A stretch of DNA of 64,000 bases, from assembly GCF_029223285.1 (NCBI RefSeq), contig NZ_JARHUJ010000001.1, positions 496,001-560,000 of the forward strand, written 5' to 3'. Positions 52,256-61,054 of the stretch are shown piece by piece (positions within the stretch are counted from its first letter, which is position 1; each line of letters starts with the position of its first letter). The position numbers and the translations under genes were made by a program. The notes below the pieces were generated by a model. That model made no database searches, had not been told where the DNA came from, and saw only the letters and a list, made by a program, of their open reading frames with translations. The DNA is from Paraflavitalea sp. CAU 1676. GTDB lineage: Bacteria; Bacteroidota; Bacteroidia; Chitinophagales; Chitinophagaceae.

Positions 52256-52600
52256 ATGAGCAAGAAGAACAAGCCAGACAATAACGGGTTTGTATTCAGT
52301 ACCGACCCTAACTTTCGTTTTGAAGAAGAAGAGCGGGAGCAACAGGCAACCCTGCGACCTGCCCAGCAGCCGTTGAAAGTGAGGTTAGACACCAGGAACC
52401 GCGGTGGAAAAGCCGTAACGCTGGTACAGGAGTTTAAAGGTACTGATGAAGACCTGGAAGTGCTCGGCAAAAAGATCAAGAACTTCTGCGGCACCGGTGG
52501 TGCTGTGAAGGATGGCGAGGTGATCATCCAGGGCGATCAACGCGACAAAGTGATGCAGTTCCTGCAGAAGAACGGATACACCAAGGCGCGTAAGATTTAA
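52256..52600 (+). CDS. SUI1/eIF1-related translation factor (YciH family)
   Basis: A 114-residue protein. The C-terminal 75 residues form the SUI1/eIF1 domain with the hallmark LVQEFKGTDEDLEVLGKKIKNFCGTGGAVKDGEVIIQGDQRDKV. The first 40 residues are a charged, low-complexity extension (EEEEREQQATLRPAQQ). It may affect start-codon selection in stress, as proposed for YciH, but its role in bacteria is not settled. It lies 93 bases after nadC, with a small membrane-protein gene 6 bases downstream. Confidence 0.9.
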   Translation: MSKKNKPDNNGFVFSTDPNFRFEEEEREQQATLRPAQQPLKVRLDTRNRGGKAVTLVQEFKGTDEDLEVLGKKIKNFCGTGGAVKDGEVIIQGDQRDKVMQFLQKNGYTKARKI

Positions 52601-52606
52601 CCGAAT

Positions 52607-52834
52607 ATGTTTGAGAGCTTCTGGGGAATGTTGCTGCTAGTGCTGGCGTCCGCATTCCTTTTAATACCTTTTGGAGTTGCGGCGATCTACTTTTACCTGT
52701 CGCTTCGACAGGTGCTTATCGGTTCTAAAGAAAACAACTCCTGGAAATTAAAGGGCGGTATAATGCCCCTGATCATATCAACGATCGTCCTCGGCATCAT
52801 CACTTTTCTGTGGCTGTATATGTGGGTGCTTTGA
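52607..52834 (+). CDS. Small hypothetical membrane protein (two TM segments)
   Basis: A 75-residue protein with two hydrophobic segments (about residues 6-31 and 52-74) joined by a short polar loop containing LRQVLIGSKENNSWKLKG. I recognise no family. Both ends are very close to neighbours: it starts 6 bases after the SUI1 factor and stops 6 bases before the convergent CDGSH gene, which suggests a genuine coding frame. The topology would place both termini on the same side of the membrane. Confidence 0.7.
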   Translation: MFESFWGMLLLVLASAFLLIPFGVAAIYFYLSLRQVLIGSKENNSWKLKGGIMPLIISTIVLGIITFLWLYMWVL

Positions 52835-52840
52835 CCCTGC

Positions 52841-53278
52841 TTAGCCTACGAAGTTGATCTCCTTGTGCCGGCCATCGCAATAGGGCTTGTTGTTCGATGA
52901 ACCGCAGCGGCACAGAGCTACTTTCCCTTTCTTCACTTCTTCGCGCCCATCGGCATATTGAATAATACACTCGGTATTGATGAGGTAAGGCCCATTGGCA
53001 CTTACTGCTACCTTCACAATATTGGCTGCCTCGGCTACCGGTTCATCAGCGGCTTCGGGCGCATTGTTCATGTAGTAGCTTAACGCGCCGCTGGGACAGT
53101 GCCGCACCTGCTCGATGATCCGCTCGGTCGAGGCGCCCTGAATATTTACCCAGGGACGTTTAGTAGGGTTAAATACTTCTGATAGGTTTTTCCAGCACAG
53201 TTTGGAGTGAATGCATTGACTGGGTTTCCATACCACCGTCACTTCCTCATTCGTGTATTTGCGGGTTTCGTCTGCCAT
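52841..53278 (-). CDS. CDGSH iron-sulfur protein with an N-terminal 4Fe-4S mono-cluster domain
   Basis: A 145-residue cytoplasmic protein made of two iron-sulfur parts. The N-terminal part is a Fer4_19-type domain with VVWKPSQCIHSKLCWKNL and HCPSGAL (cysteines near 22, 28 and 60). The C-terminal part is a CDGSH (mitoNEET-like) motif ALCRCGSSNNKPYCDGRHKEINF, with three cysteines and one histidine that hold a [2Fe-2S] cluster. This domain pairing is a known architecture in bacteria; redox or iron-sulfur roles have been proposed but are not firmly defined. It is convergent with the small membrane protein and downstream of the isocitrate dehydrogenase terminator. Confidence 0.88.
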   Translation of the reverse strand: MADETRKYTNEEVTVVWKPSQCIHSKLCWKNLSEVFNPTKRPWVNIQGASTERIIEQVRHCPSGALSYYMNNAPEAADEPVAEAANIVKVAVSANGPYLINTECIIQYADGREEVKKGKVALCRCGSSNNKPYCDGRHKEINFVG

Positions 53279-53332
53279 ATGATTCTAAGTTACGAAGAAT
53301 GGAAAGCAATCGCGTCAACTGTTTAAGTAAGC

Positions 53333-53365
53333 AAGTAGTCCACACGGCAACCGTGTGGACTACTT
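53333..53365. terminator. 15-bp perfect hairpin between icd and the CDGSH gene
   Basis: AAGTAGTCCACACGG pairs fully with CCGTGTGGACTACTT around a 3-base loop. No T run follows on either strand, so it is only a possible terminator of the minus-strand icd gene, 49 bases after its stop. Confidence 0.5.
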
Positions 53366-53413
53366 AATATTTCGGTACCGGCCCTTGTACAGTGGGCTGG
53401 TGTGTAATGATCC

Positions 53414-54865
53414 TTATTGACCTTGCGCGAGGCTATAGGCTTTCTTGTCACCCCACATGTTCAGCAACTCGGAAGAGCAGATCTTGAAGTTGCCGCTCAG
53501 GCTCACATAGAGACCGAGGATATCCTGCTGGTTGAGCGGTTCGCCATCGAGCGACTCGAAGCGAACGTTGTACACGTTCACCAGGTTGGTATATACTGAA
53601 CCTGTAGGCCATACCTGTGTACCACGGTTGCTGATGTTCACAAGCTTGAACTTTACGCCGGCATGTCGCTGACATTTGGTAGCGATCGACTGCGGTTGTT
53701 CGTTGCTTTCGATGAACATGTCAACACCTACGATGTTTTCCTGAACCGTTTCTTTGGATTCCATCATGGCATTCTCCTTCAGTTTGAAAGGAGTGGGTGT
53801 GCCAGGTTGATTGGGGACTACTTCTTTGGGATTGTGTGCAGGCTTCTTACCGAAGTTGCTGATGATCGCCTCAGAAAACTGCGTGGTGTTGGCAGAAGTG
53901 GTTGCCTTGTTGCCAAAGTCGCCGGTATGCACACCGCTTTCGAGCGTGTAGAGCAGGGCGTTCTCGATCACTGCAGCATTCTCGGTAAGGCCGAGGTGGC
54001 GCAGCATGGAGATACCACTCAGCAAAAGGGCAGTGGGGTTGGCGATATTCTTTCCGGCAATATCGGGAGCGGTACCGTGTACAGCTTCGAAGATGGAGAT
54101 GTGATCACCTACGTTGGCCGAAGGTGCAAATCCAAGACCGCCTACGAGACCGGCGCAAAGATCGGATACGATATCGCCCTGCAGGTTGGTGAGCACTACC
54201 ACATCGAATGTATCAGGACGGGTAACGAGCTTCATACAAAGGTCGTCAACAATGATATCATCGGCTTTCAGTTCGGGATATTCTTTGGCAACTTCGTAGA
54301 AGCATTCGAGGAAGAGACCATCGGTGAGCTTCATGATGTTGGCCTTGTGACCGCAGGTAATGCGGCTTGCTTTTTTCTGCTTGGCCATTTCGAACGCGTA
54401 GCGGATCACCTGTAAGCTACCGGGCTTGGTGATGAAGCGTCGGCTGAGGGCTACGTCGTGGGTGAGCATGTGTTCGATACCACCGTAGGTATCTTCAATA
54501 TTTTCGCGTACTACCGTGATGTCGATAGGAATGCCTGCTTTGGAAAAGACAGTGTCTACACCGTGCAGGGTTTGGAACACACGTTTGTTGGCGAAAGTGT
54601 TCCAGGTTTTACGGGCTGTTACGTTTACACTTTTTACACCTTTACCCTTTGGCGTTTCCATGGGCCCTTTGAAGAGCATGCCCAGCGACTCGATCGAGTT
54701 TTGCGCCTCGGGTGTCATACCATTTGAGAAACCCTTATCGAATACCCATTTACCCATTTCAACGACTTCGTATTCGAGGGGAACCTTGTTGGCTGAGAAG
54801 ATCTTCAGAACTGCGTCCATGATTTCCGGTCCTATACCATCTCCTTTAGCAACTGCTATTTTCAT
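53414..54865 (-). CDS. icd: NADP-dependent isocitrate dehydrogenase
   Basis: Oxidatively decarboxylates isocitrate to 2-oxoglutarate in the TCA cycle. The 483-residue protein is of the longer Thermus-like type: MKIAVAKGDGIGPEI starts it, followed by GPMETPKGKGVKSVNVTARK, VRENIEDTYGGIEH, DDLCMKLVTRPDTFDVVVLTNLQGDIVSDLCAGLVGGLGFAPSANVGD and GTAPDIAGKNIANPTALLLS. A C-terminal extension of about 140 residues (from residue 345) includes a compact region with GTQVWPTGSVYTN. The start is ATG 54865; the frame to 54934 begins inside the promoter region (TAATTTTG at 54923-54930), so the shorter start is preferred. The coenzyme choice is inferred from similarity. Confidence 0.92.
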   Translation of the reverse strand: MKIAVAKGDGIGPEIMDAVLKIFSANKVPLEYEVVEMGKWVFDKGFSNGMTPEAQNSIESLGMLFKGPMETPKGKGVKSVNVTARKTWNTFANKRVFQTLHGVDTVFSKAGIPIDITVVRENIEDTYGGIEHMLTHDVALSRRFITKPGSLQVIRYAFEMAKQKKASRITCGHKANIMKLTDGLFLECFYEVAKEYPELKADDIIVDDLCMKLVTRPDTFDVVVLTNLQGDIVSDLCAGLVGGLGFAPSANVGDHISIFEAVHGTAPDIAGKNIANPTALLLSGISMLRHLGLTENAAVIENALLYTLESGVHTGDFGNKATTSANTTQFSEAIISNFGKKPAHNPKEVVPNQPGTPTPFKLKENAMMESKETVQENIVGVDMFIESNEQPQSIATKCQRHAGVKFKLVNISNRGTQVWPTGSVYTNLVNVYNVRFESLDGEPLNQQDILGLYVSLSGNFKICSSELLNMWGDKKAYSLAQGQ

Positions 54866-54922
54866 AAGTGAAATATTTAATGTAAGTGGGTAATTTTTCA
54901 GGAAAAACGCTGAAAGGCGGGG

Positions 54923-54930
54923 CAAAATTA
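54923..54930 (-). promoter_or_regulatory. Bacteroidota -7 box for icd
   Basis: TAATTTTG on the minus strand matches TAnnTTTG, about 58 bases before the chosen ATG. No good -33 element was found. Confidence 0.4.
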
Positions 54931-55020
54931 GCATCTACCGTCTATAAATACCATTAAATCTTTTCTAATACTACACCCGGCCTTTATTTTTGTTTACCTT
55001 TAAACGGGCAAACTGATAGT

Positions 55021-55407
55021 ATGGTATCTAAGATATCCGAAGGCATTGAGATTAGTGTAGAGACGTTCTACCAGCCGGATTACTCCAATCCGGTATCGGG
55101 TGAATATATGTTTGCCTACCGCATTACCATTGAGAATCATAACAATTTCCCCGTAAAACTACACCGCCGGCATTGGTACATTGTAGACAGCAATGGCAGC
55201 AACCGTGAGGTGGAAGGTGAAGGTGTGGTGGGTGTTCAGCCATCCCTGCAGCCGGGCGAGCGGTACCAGTATGTAAGCGGCTGCAACCTCCGCAGCGAAA
55301 TGGGTAAAATGTATGGCACTTACCTCATGGAAAACCTCCACAGCAAATCGACGTTCGACGTCAACATTCCCGTGTTCGAGATGATCGTTCCGTTTAAGAT
55401 GAACTAA
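55021..55407 (+). CDS. apaG: ApaG (DUF525) domain protein
   Basis: A 128-residue single-domain protein of the ApaG family, a fibronectin type III-like fold. It shows EISVETFYQPDYSNP, FAYRITIENHNNFPVKLHRRHWYIVDSNG, EGEGVVGVQPSLQPGERYQYVSGCNL and MYGTYLM. The role in bacteria is uncertain (often linked to Co/Mg resistance by name only). It stands alone, divergent from icd. A TATTTTTG box at 54985-54992 could be its -7 element. About 195 bases without a gene follow before the bidirectional terminator. Confidence 0.92.
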   Translation: MVSKISEGIEISVETFYQPDYSNPVSGEYMFAYRITIENHNNFPVKLHRRHWYIVDSNGSNREVEGEGVVGVQPSLQPGERYQYVSGCNLRSEMGKMYGTYLMENLHSKSTFDVNIPVFEMIVPFKMN

Positions 55408-55602
55408 GTCGTGCTACAAAAAATGTAGACGGTTTTGCGTAATGGCAACCGGATGGGGCCGCGTGTGTACTGTACGTATGTATTGCAGCAGCCCCGGGTT
55501 GCGTGCCAGGTGTTTGCGACCGTGATTGAAGTGTGCGTAGTTGGGTGATGAATCGCGTAAAGGAATAAACTGTCCCTCCGAAGCTGACGGCTGACGTTAC
55601 AT

Positions 55603-55635
55603 AAAGAAAGCCACGGATAAATCCGTGGCTTTCTT
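55603..55635. terminator. Bidirectional terminator between apaG and the OPT transporter
   Basis: AAGAAAGCCACGGAT pairs with ATCCGTGGCTTTCTT across a 2-base centre, with A/T-rich outer arms. It lies about 38 bases after the minus-strand OPT gene stop and could also end the plus-strand apaG transcript. Confidence 0.75.
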
Positions 55636-55672
55636 ATCAGATTCTTATCAGTGATGCCTTGCGGCTATTTAC

Positions 55673-57724
55673 TTATACTTTCTCCGGTTTGTTCTGTTGC
55701 ATACCTACCCGGTAAAGGATGAAGCCCAACAGGGCGAAGAACAAGACGCCGAGGAGGTAGTATCCGGTTATGCCGAAGTTCTCGCTTAGTCCATGCTCCA
55801 TACTGATCTTTGCCAGTCCTGCTCTTATTTTGCCATTAGCACTCAGGAATGCAACGATCACACCGGCCAATGCACCACCGGCAACCAGGCCAGTGGCAAA
55901 GAGATTTCCTTTACGAAGATCTTCCTCTTCTTCTGATACATGGTCTTTCTTCTTCTTATGTCTCCAGTCTACAATACCCCTGATAGCGCCACCGATGAAG
56001 ATAGGCAGGGTAGTAGCGAGCGGCAGGTAAATTCCTATAGCAAAGGAAAGCGCTTTGATCCCGCAAAGCTCCATCATGATGGCAATCGCCACGCCTACGA
56101 GCACGAACTGCCAGTCGAGGTTGTACGACAGGATACCCTTAATGAGGGTAGCCATTAAAGTACCCTGGGGTGCAGGGAGGGTGTCGGTTCCAATGGCGTG
56201 ATGGATACCTTGTGCAACCATTTCAGGAGTAGGCATGTCGAGTACCTTTACGGTCAGGCCAATGGCTACAGACGAAACGATAGCGCCTATAAAAAGAGAG
56301 AGCTGCTGGTATTTAGGGGTAGCACCTACGAGAAATCCTGTTTTCAGATCCTGTGAAGTGGCACCCGCATTGGCGGCGGCAATACAAATAAGTCCACCCA
56401 CTACAAGGGCCATGGGTTCATATACTTTACCGGTCCAACCCACTGCGATGAACACGAGACAGGTACCCATGAGGGTGGCGATTGTCATGCCGCTGATGGG
56501 GTTATTGGAGGAGCCGATCAAACCCACGATGCGAGATGATACTGTTACGAAGAAAGCGCCAAATATCACCACGAGTATGCCGATCACCAGTTTGCTGCCG
56601 AATCCGGTTCCCGGTAGTTGGGGCAGAATTGAAATAAGAAGGATCATTAACACACTGCCTATACCCACCACTTTCATCGATAGATCACGGTCGGTACGTT
56701 CCACTGTCTCTGCAGCTGAACCACCTTTTAGTGAACCAAGGCTGCCTTTAAAGGATGAAATGATCGTTGGGATCGTTTTAATCAAAGTAATAAATCCACC
56801 AGCAGCTACAGCGCCGGCACCGACCTGGCGCACGTAAGCGCGGTACAAGGCTGTAGGGAGGTCGGCAAATGTATGGGTGGCAGGATCCCAGCCGCCGGGG
56901 CCACCTGCTGCGGTAATAGATCCAAGGTAGCCTAGTTTTACGAGTTGCGCGGCGACCACATCACCCGGAACCAAGGTTGCCAGGAAAGGTATAAATACAT
57001 ACCAGCACAACACGCTACCAGCTACGAGTACTCCGCCGATCTTGGGGCCAACGATATAACCTACACCAAGGTATTCGGGGGTGATCTCGGCACTTGTACG
57101 GGCTGCAGGAAAAAATTTATGAGTAGCCTTGGTGATAAACGTGGGTGTCTCTGCGATCAGGTGCAGTATCTTTTGCAGGAAGGCATACACGAATGCCACA
57201 CCCAAACCGAGGAAAGCTGTTTTAGCAAAATCACCGCCTTTCTCGCCTGCCTTTAATACCGATGCACAGGCCGTACCCTCTGGATAGGGCAGGGTTTCAT
57301 GCTCCTTTACGATCAGTGGCTTCCGCAAAGGGATCATCATCAGCGTACCAAGTATGCCTCCGAAGATCGCGAGGATGAGGATGGTGAAATAATTGAAATA
57401 ATCGGCACTGCTCTTTTCACTCAGGAAAAGGAAACCGGGCAGTGTGAATACCACGCCGGCAGCAATACTTTCTCCCGCGCTGCCCGTGGTTTGGATGATG
57501 TTGTTTTCAAGGATGGTGGTTCGCAGGAACAAACGGCTGAGCGTAATGGCCATTACCGCGATAGGTATGGAGGCCGATACTGTAAGCCCTGCTTTCAATG
57601 CCAGGTACACAGTGGCTGCACCAAAAATAATTCCGAATGCCGAACCAACGAGAACCGACTTTACCGTGAACTCGGCCATATTGGTTTCGGGTGACACAAA
57701 CGGCTGAAACTTCTTTTCCGCCAT
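55673..57724 (-). CDS. OPT family oligopeptide transporter
   Basis: A 683-residue polytopic inner-membrane protein of the OPT family (oligopeptides or metal chelates such as siderophores). It has about 14-16 hydrophobic segments. The early helices contain GIIFGAATVYLALKAGLTVSASIPIAVMAI; later segments include LGVGYIVGPKIGGVLVAGSV and a conserved GSSNNPISGMTIATL motif. An acidic/basic stretch (EEEEDLRKGN) lies in a loop near residue 605. The gene lies directly downstream of a POT-family peptide transporter on the same strand, with a terminator-like hairpin between them. The substrate range cannot be set from sequence. Confidence 0.92.
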   Translation of the reverse strand: MAEKKFQPFVSPETNMAEFTVKSVLVGSAFGIIFGAATVYLALKAGLTVSASIPIAVMAITLSRLFLRTTILENNIIQTTGSAGESIAAGVVFTLPGFLFLSEKSSADYFNYFTILILAIFGGILGTLMMIPLRKPLIVKEHETLPYPEGTACASVLKAGEKGGDFAKTAFLGLGVAFVYAFLQKILHLIAETPTFITKATHKFFPAARTSAEITPEYLGVGYIVGPKIGGVLVAGSVLCWYVFIPFLATLVPGDVVAAQLVKLGYLGSITAAGGPGGWDPATHTFADLPTALYRAYVRQVGAGAVAAGGFITLIKTIPTIISSFKGSLGSLKGGSAAETVERTDRDLSMKVVGIGSVLMILLISILPQLPGTGFGSKLVIGILVVIFGAFFVTVSSRIVGLIGSSNNPISGMTIATLMGTCLVFIAVGWTGKVYEPMALVVGGLICIAAANAGATSQDLKTGFLVGATPKYQQLSLFIGAIVSSVAIGLTVKVLDMPTPEMVAQGIHHAIGTDTLPAPQGTLMATLIKGILSYNLDWQFVLVGVAIAIMMELCGIKALSFAIGIYLPLATTLPIFIGGAIRGIVDWRHKKKKDHVSEEEEDLRKGNLFATGLVAGGALAGVIVAFLSANGKIRAGLAKISMEHGLSENFGITGYYLLGVLFFALLGFILYRVGMQQNKPEKV

Positions 57725-57764
57725 AACAAGCTGTTTAAATTAAATCATGTAGTTTTTGTATAAG

Positions 57765-57792
57765 AAAAAGGCCCACGCAGAAGCGTGAGCCC
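57765..57792 (-). terminator. Terminator between the POT and OPT transporter genes
   Basis: GGGCTCACGC pairs with GCGTGGGCC around a 4-base loop and is followed on the minus strand by TTTTTC, just after the POT gene stop. One mismatch interrupts the stem. Confidence 0.8.
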
Positions 57793-57799
57793 GTATCAG

Positions 57800-59515
57800 C
57801 TATTTGACAGTACCCATGCGTTTTTCCATCCATCCCGAGAGCAGGAACAGGAGTATGGAAGCAGCACCGCTGAGCACTACGAATACCATGAAAAAGTCGT
57901 ACAGGTTGTTGATCGTATACCCTGCAAAATGAGTGGGGCCCTTGCTGGGCAACAGGGCGCCGAGCTTGCCGCCAAATTTATTGGCTACAGCATTCGAGAG
58001 GAACCATACGCCCATGAGGATGGAGGTAAACCGGGCAGGAGCCAGGCGGTTTACCAGCGATAAGCCGATGGGAGACAAACACAGTTCACCAACCGTGTGC
58101 ATGAAATACATGGCCAGCAACCAGATCATGCTGGCAGCATCGGTACGGTCCTTGACACCATACGCGATGAGCAGGTAACCACCCGCGAGGAACATCAAAC
58201 CAATGGCCTGTTTCTTGGGCGAAGAAGGTTCTACGCTTTTCTTACCCAGCCATGACCACAGCTGAGACAGGAAGGGCGCCACCAGGATCAGCCACATGGA
58301 GTTGACACTATTGAACCAGCTGGAAGGAATTTCTTTGAGTTCGTACCGTGTTCCCTGGATATAATAGTAAATGGCAATGACGAGCGCTCCGATACCGAGT
58401 GTCGCGAATACCCTTTTCAGTTCAGTAGGTATTTCCATGATCCTTTGCAGGAAGAGGTAGAGGATGCCGGCTACTGCAAGAATGGCGAGTATAACATTGC
58501 CCAGGGCGGTATTGAGTTGAAAGGCGCGATCGGTATTGCGTTCGGCAAAGAGCGTGAGCGATGAACCCGCCTGCTCGAAGGCCGACCAGAAGAAGACCAC
58601 GAAGAAAGCCGACAGGAAGATCACCATCACCCGGCCCCTTTCGGTGGGCGTCAGTGAACGATCGGAAATAATGAGACCCGCTACACCGATGGCTACGCCA
58701 AAGATGAAGGAGCCGATCCAATCAAAATCCAACACATATTTGAAGCCGAGGATACAAGCCAGGGTGATCACCCCCCAGGTGGCCACGTGCTTGAGTGACG
58801 TTGCGGTCGTTTCCGAAGCTGAAGGATCTTTGGTGGCATTATTGGGCAGTATACCCAGGCCCTGACCAGTAGGACTTACTACGTATTTGTTCTTGAGCCA
58901 GATAAAGGCAAAGGTGCCTACCAGCATGGCCACACCGGCTGAGGCAAAGCCCCATTTGAAGGCTTCTTTAACAGCCTGGCCATTGGCATCGTATTGGTTA
59001 CCCAATCCACCGCAAACGAGCGGACCGATAAAGGCTCCCAGGTTGATACCCATGTAGAAGACGGTATAGGCGGCATCCAGCCTCCTGTCGCCTTCGGGGT
59101 ACAGCTGACCCACCAGGGTAGAGATATTGGGCTTGAACAGGCCAAATCCCAGCATCATGAATACCAATGCCACCCACATGATGGTATGTGCCAGCGGAAT
59201 ATTTTCGTAAGAAGAAGCACTGAAAAACATCAGGAATTGTCCGACCGCCATTAAAAAGCCGCCGGTAATAACAGAGCGGCGGTTGCCCCAGAGCCTGTCG
59301 GCCACATAGCCACCCAGCAGGGTAGTCAGGTACACCAGGCCGGTGTAGCTGCCATACACGCCATCGTTGGCATATTCATCGCTCATCATCAAAACGTTGA
59401 CAACGTAGAGCACAAGGAGGGCGCGGTTGCCATAGTAACTGAAACGTTCCCACATTTCAGTGAAGAACAGTACGAATAGACCTTTTGGGTGTTTGCCGCT
59501 TACAGGCTGCGTCAT
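57800..59515 (-). CDS. POT/PTR2 family proton-dependent peptide transporter
   Basis: A 571-residue major-facilitator transporter of di- and tripeptides. The PTR2 signature FFTEMWERFSYYGNRALLVLYVV opens the first helix. GGYVADRLWGNRRSVITGG follows, then MLGFGLFKPNISTLVGQLYP and later FFVVFFWSAFEQAGSSLTLFAERN. About 14 hydrophobic segments are visible, which fits the bacterial POT layout with two extra central helices. It should take up peptides with protons. The OPT gene lies next in the same direction, and peptide uptake is the common theme. Confidence 0.93.
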   Translation of the reverse strand: MTQPVSGKHPKGLFVLFFTEMWERFSYYGNRALLVLYVVNVLMMSDEYANDGVYGSYTGLVYLTTLLGGYVADRLWGNRRSVITGGFLMAVGQFLMFFSASSYENIPLAHTIMWVALVFMMLGFGLFKPNISTLVGQLYPEGDRRLDAAYTVFYMGINLGAFIGPLVCGGLGNQYDANGQAVKEAFKWGFASAGVAMLVGTFAFIWLKNKYVVSPTGQGLGILPNNATKDPSASETTATSLKHVATWGVITLACILGFKYVLDFDWIGSFIFGVAIGVAGLIISDRSLTPTERGRVMVIFLSAFFVVFFWSAFEQAGSSLTLFAERNTDRAFQLNTALGNVILAILAVAGILYLFLQRIMEIPTELKRVFATLGIGALVIAIYYYIQGTRYELKEIPSSWFNSVNSMWLILVAPFLSQLWSWLGKKSVEPSSPKKQAIGLMFLAGGYLLIAYGVKDRTDAASMIWLLAMYFMHTVGELCLSPIGLSLVNRLAPARFTSILMGVWFLSNAVANKFGGKLGALLPSKGPTHFAGYTINNLYDFFMVFVVLSGAASILLFLLSGWMEKRMGTVK

Positions 59516-59712
59516 ATATAAGTGGGGGTTGATTTAAAAAAATCAATGTAGGGATAAGATCAAACCGGGTGGGCAACCTGTAAGGGATGACCAAACCCTT
59601 AGCGGCGTAAAATAGCGATAAATTCTATTCCCGAACCCTAATCATCAATTAAAATTCGCCAATACGTCTTAATCACCGAAATTCGCACCCGTTAAAATGT
59701 ACCATGCACACT

Positions 59713-60993
59713 ATGAATATTCTACTCCTTGGCTCCGGCGGCCGTGAACATGCATTGGCCTGGAAACTGACGCAAAGCCCCCACTGTCAACAGTTATACA
59801 TTGCTCCGGGTAATGCAGGCACTGCATTGTGCGGCACCAATATTAACATGTCTGTTACTGATTTTGACACAATTAAACAATTTGTGTTAGACAAAGCGAT
59901 CGGCATGGTGATAGTCGGTCCCGAGGAGCCGTTAGTAAAAGGTATTGTAGATGTATTCCGCAAGGATGCGTCGCTGCAACACGTTGCGATCATAGGCCCT
60001 GCGCAATATGGTGCGCAACTGGAAGGCAGCAAGGCCTTTGCGAAGAAGTTCATGATGCGCCATAATATCCCTACTGCGCAATACCGTGAGTTCGACGCTT
60101 CCAATTATGAAGAAGGTATTCCTTATCTGCAACAACATGCGCTGCCCATCGTGCTCAAAGCCGACGGACTAGCCGCTGGAAAAGGCGTACTGATCTGCCA
60201 ATCGCATGTTGAAGCCATTGCCGAGTTTGAGCTGATGTTGCAGCAAAGCAAGTTTGGCGACGCCAGCAAAAAGGTGGTGGTAGAAGAATTCCTCGATGGT
60301 ATTGAAATGAGTGTATTTGTGGTTACGGACGGCAAAAATTATGTGTTGCTGCCCGAAGCCAAAGATTATAAACGTATCGGTGAAGGTGATTCCGGTCTCA
60401 ATACCGGTGGCATGGGTGCGGTGAGTCCCGTACCTTTTGCAGATGATGTATTCATGAAGAAGGTGATCGATAGGGTGGTGGAGCCTACCGTAAAAGGTCT
60501 TGAAAAAGAAAATATCGACTATAAGGGTTTTGTATTTGTGGGCCTGATCAAAGTGGGTGATGAACCATTGGTGATCGAATACAACTGCCGCATGGGTGAT
60601 CCGGAAACGGAAGTGGTCATGCCGCGGTTGAAAACCGACCTGGTAGAGCTGATGCTCGCTACTGCGAACGGTACGCTGGATAAAATTACCATCGAACAGG
60701 ATGCGCGGGTGGCCTGCACAGTAATGGCGGTAAGTGGTGGTTATCCCGGATCTTATGAAAAAGGATTTGCCATCAGCGGCCTCGATAGTCCCGTTGATGC
60801 CGATAGCCTGGTGTTTCATGCAGGCACTACTACCAAAGATGGTGAAGTAGTGACCAACGGCGGCCGGGTACTGTGCGTTACCTCCTACGATGAATCTATT
60901 ACCGGCGCTGTCTACAAATCGAAACAGGTATTGAAGCAGATTGGCTACGATGGCATGTATTATCGCAAGGATATCGGATACGAATTTGAGTAG
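59713..60993 (+). CDS. purD: Phosphoribosylamine--glycine ligase (GAR synthetase)
   Basis: The second step of purine synthesis, joining phosphoribosylamine and glycine with ATP. The 426-residue ATP-grasp protein starts MNILLLGSGGREHALAWKL, followed by GPEEPLVKGIVD, KADGLAAGKGVLIC (ATP-grasp nucleotide loop), KVVVEEFLDGIEMSVFVVTDG, GEGDSGLNTGGMGAVSPVPF and NCRMGDPETEVVMPRL. The start at ATG 59713 is preferred over the ATG three codons upstream, since it matches the family start. It lies upstream of a tryptophan dioxygenase gene (61 bases), same strand, with no obvious functional link. Confidence 0.97.
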   Translation: MNILLLGSGGREHALAWKLTQSPHCQQLYIAPGNAGTALCGTNINMSVTDFDTIKQFVLDKAIGMVIVGPEEPLVKGIVDVFRKDASLQHVAIIGPAQYGAQLEGSKAFAKKFMMRHNIPTAQYREFDASNYEEGIPYLQQHALPIVLKADGLAAGKGVLICQSHVEAIAEFELMLQQSKFGDASKKVVVEEFLDGIEMSVFVVTDGKNYVLLPEAKDYKRIGEGDSGLNTGGMGAVSPVPFADDVFMKKVIDRVVEPTVKGLEKENIDYKGFVFVGLIKVGDEPLVIEYNCRMGDPETEVVMPRLKTDLVELMLATANGTLDKITIEQDARVACTVMAVSGGYPGSYEKGFAISGLDSPVDADSLVFHAGTTTKDGEVVTNGGRVLCVTSYDESITGAVYKSKQVLKQIGYDGMYYRKDIGYEFE

Positions 60994-61054
60994 CCATGTG
61001 CGCGCTCAACAGCACAGCGTAAGTGACTTTTGTTTCAACAATTAACTACTATCC

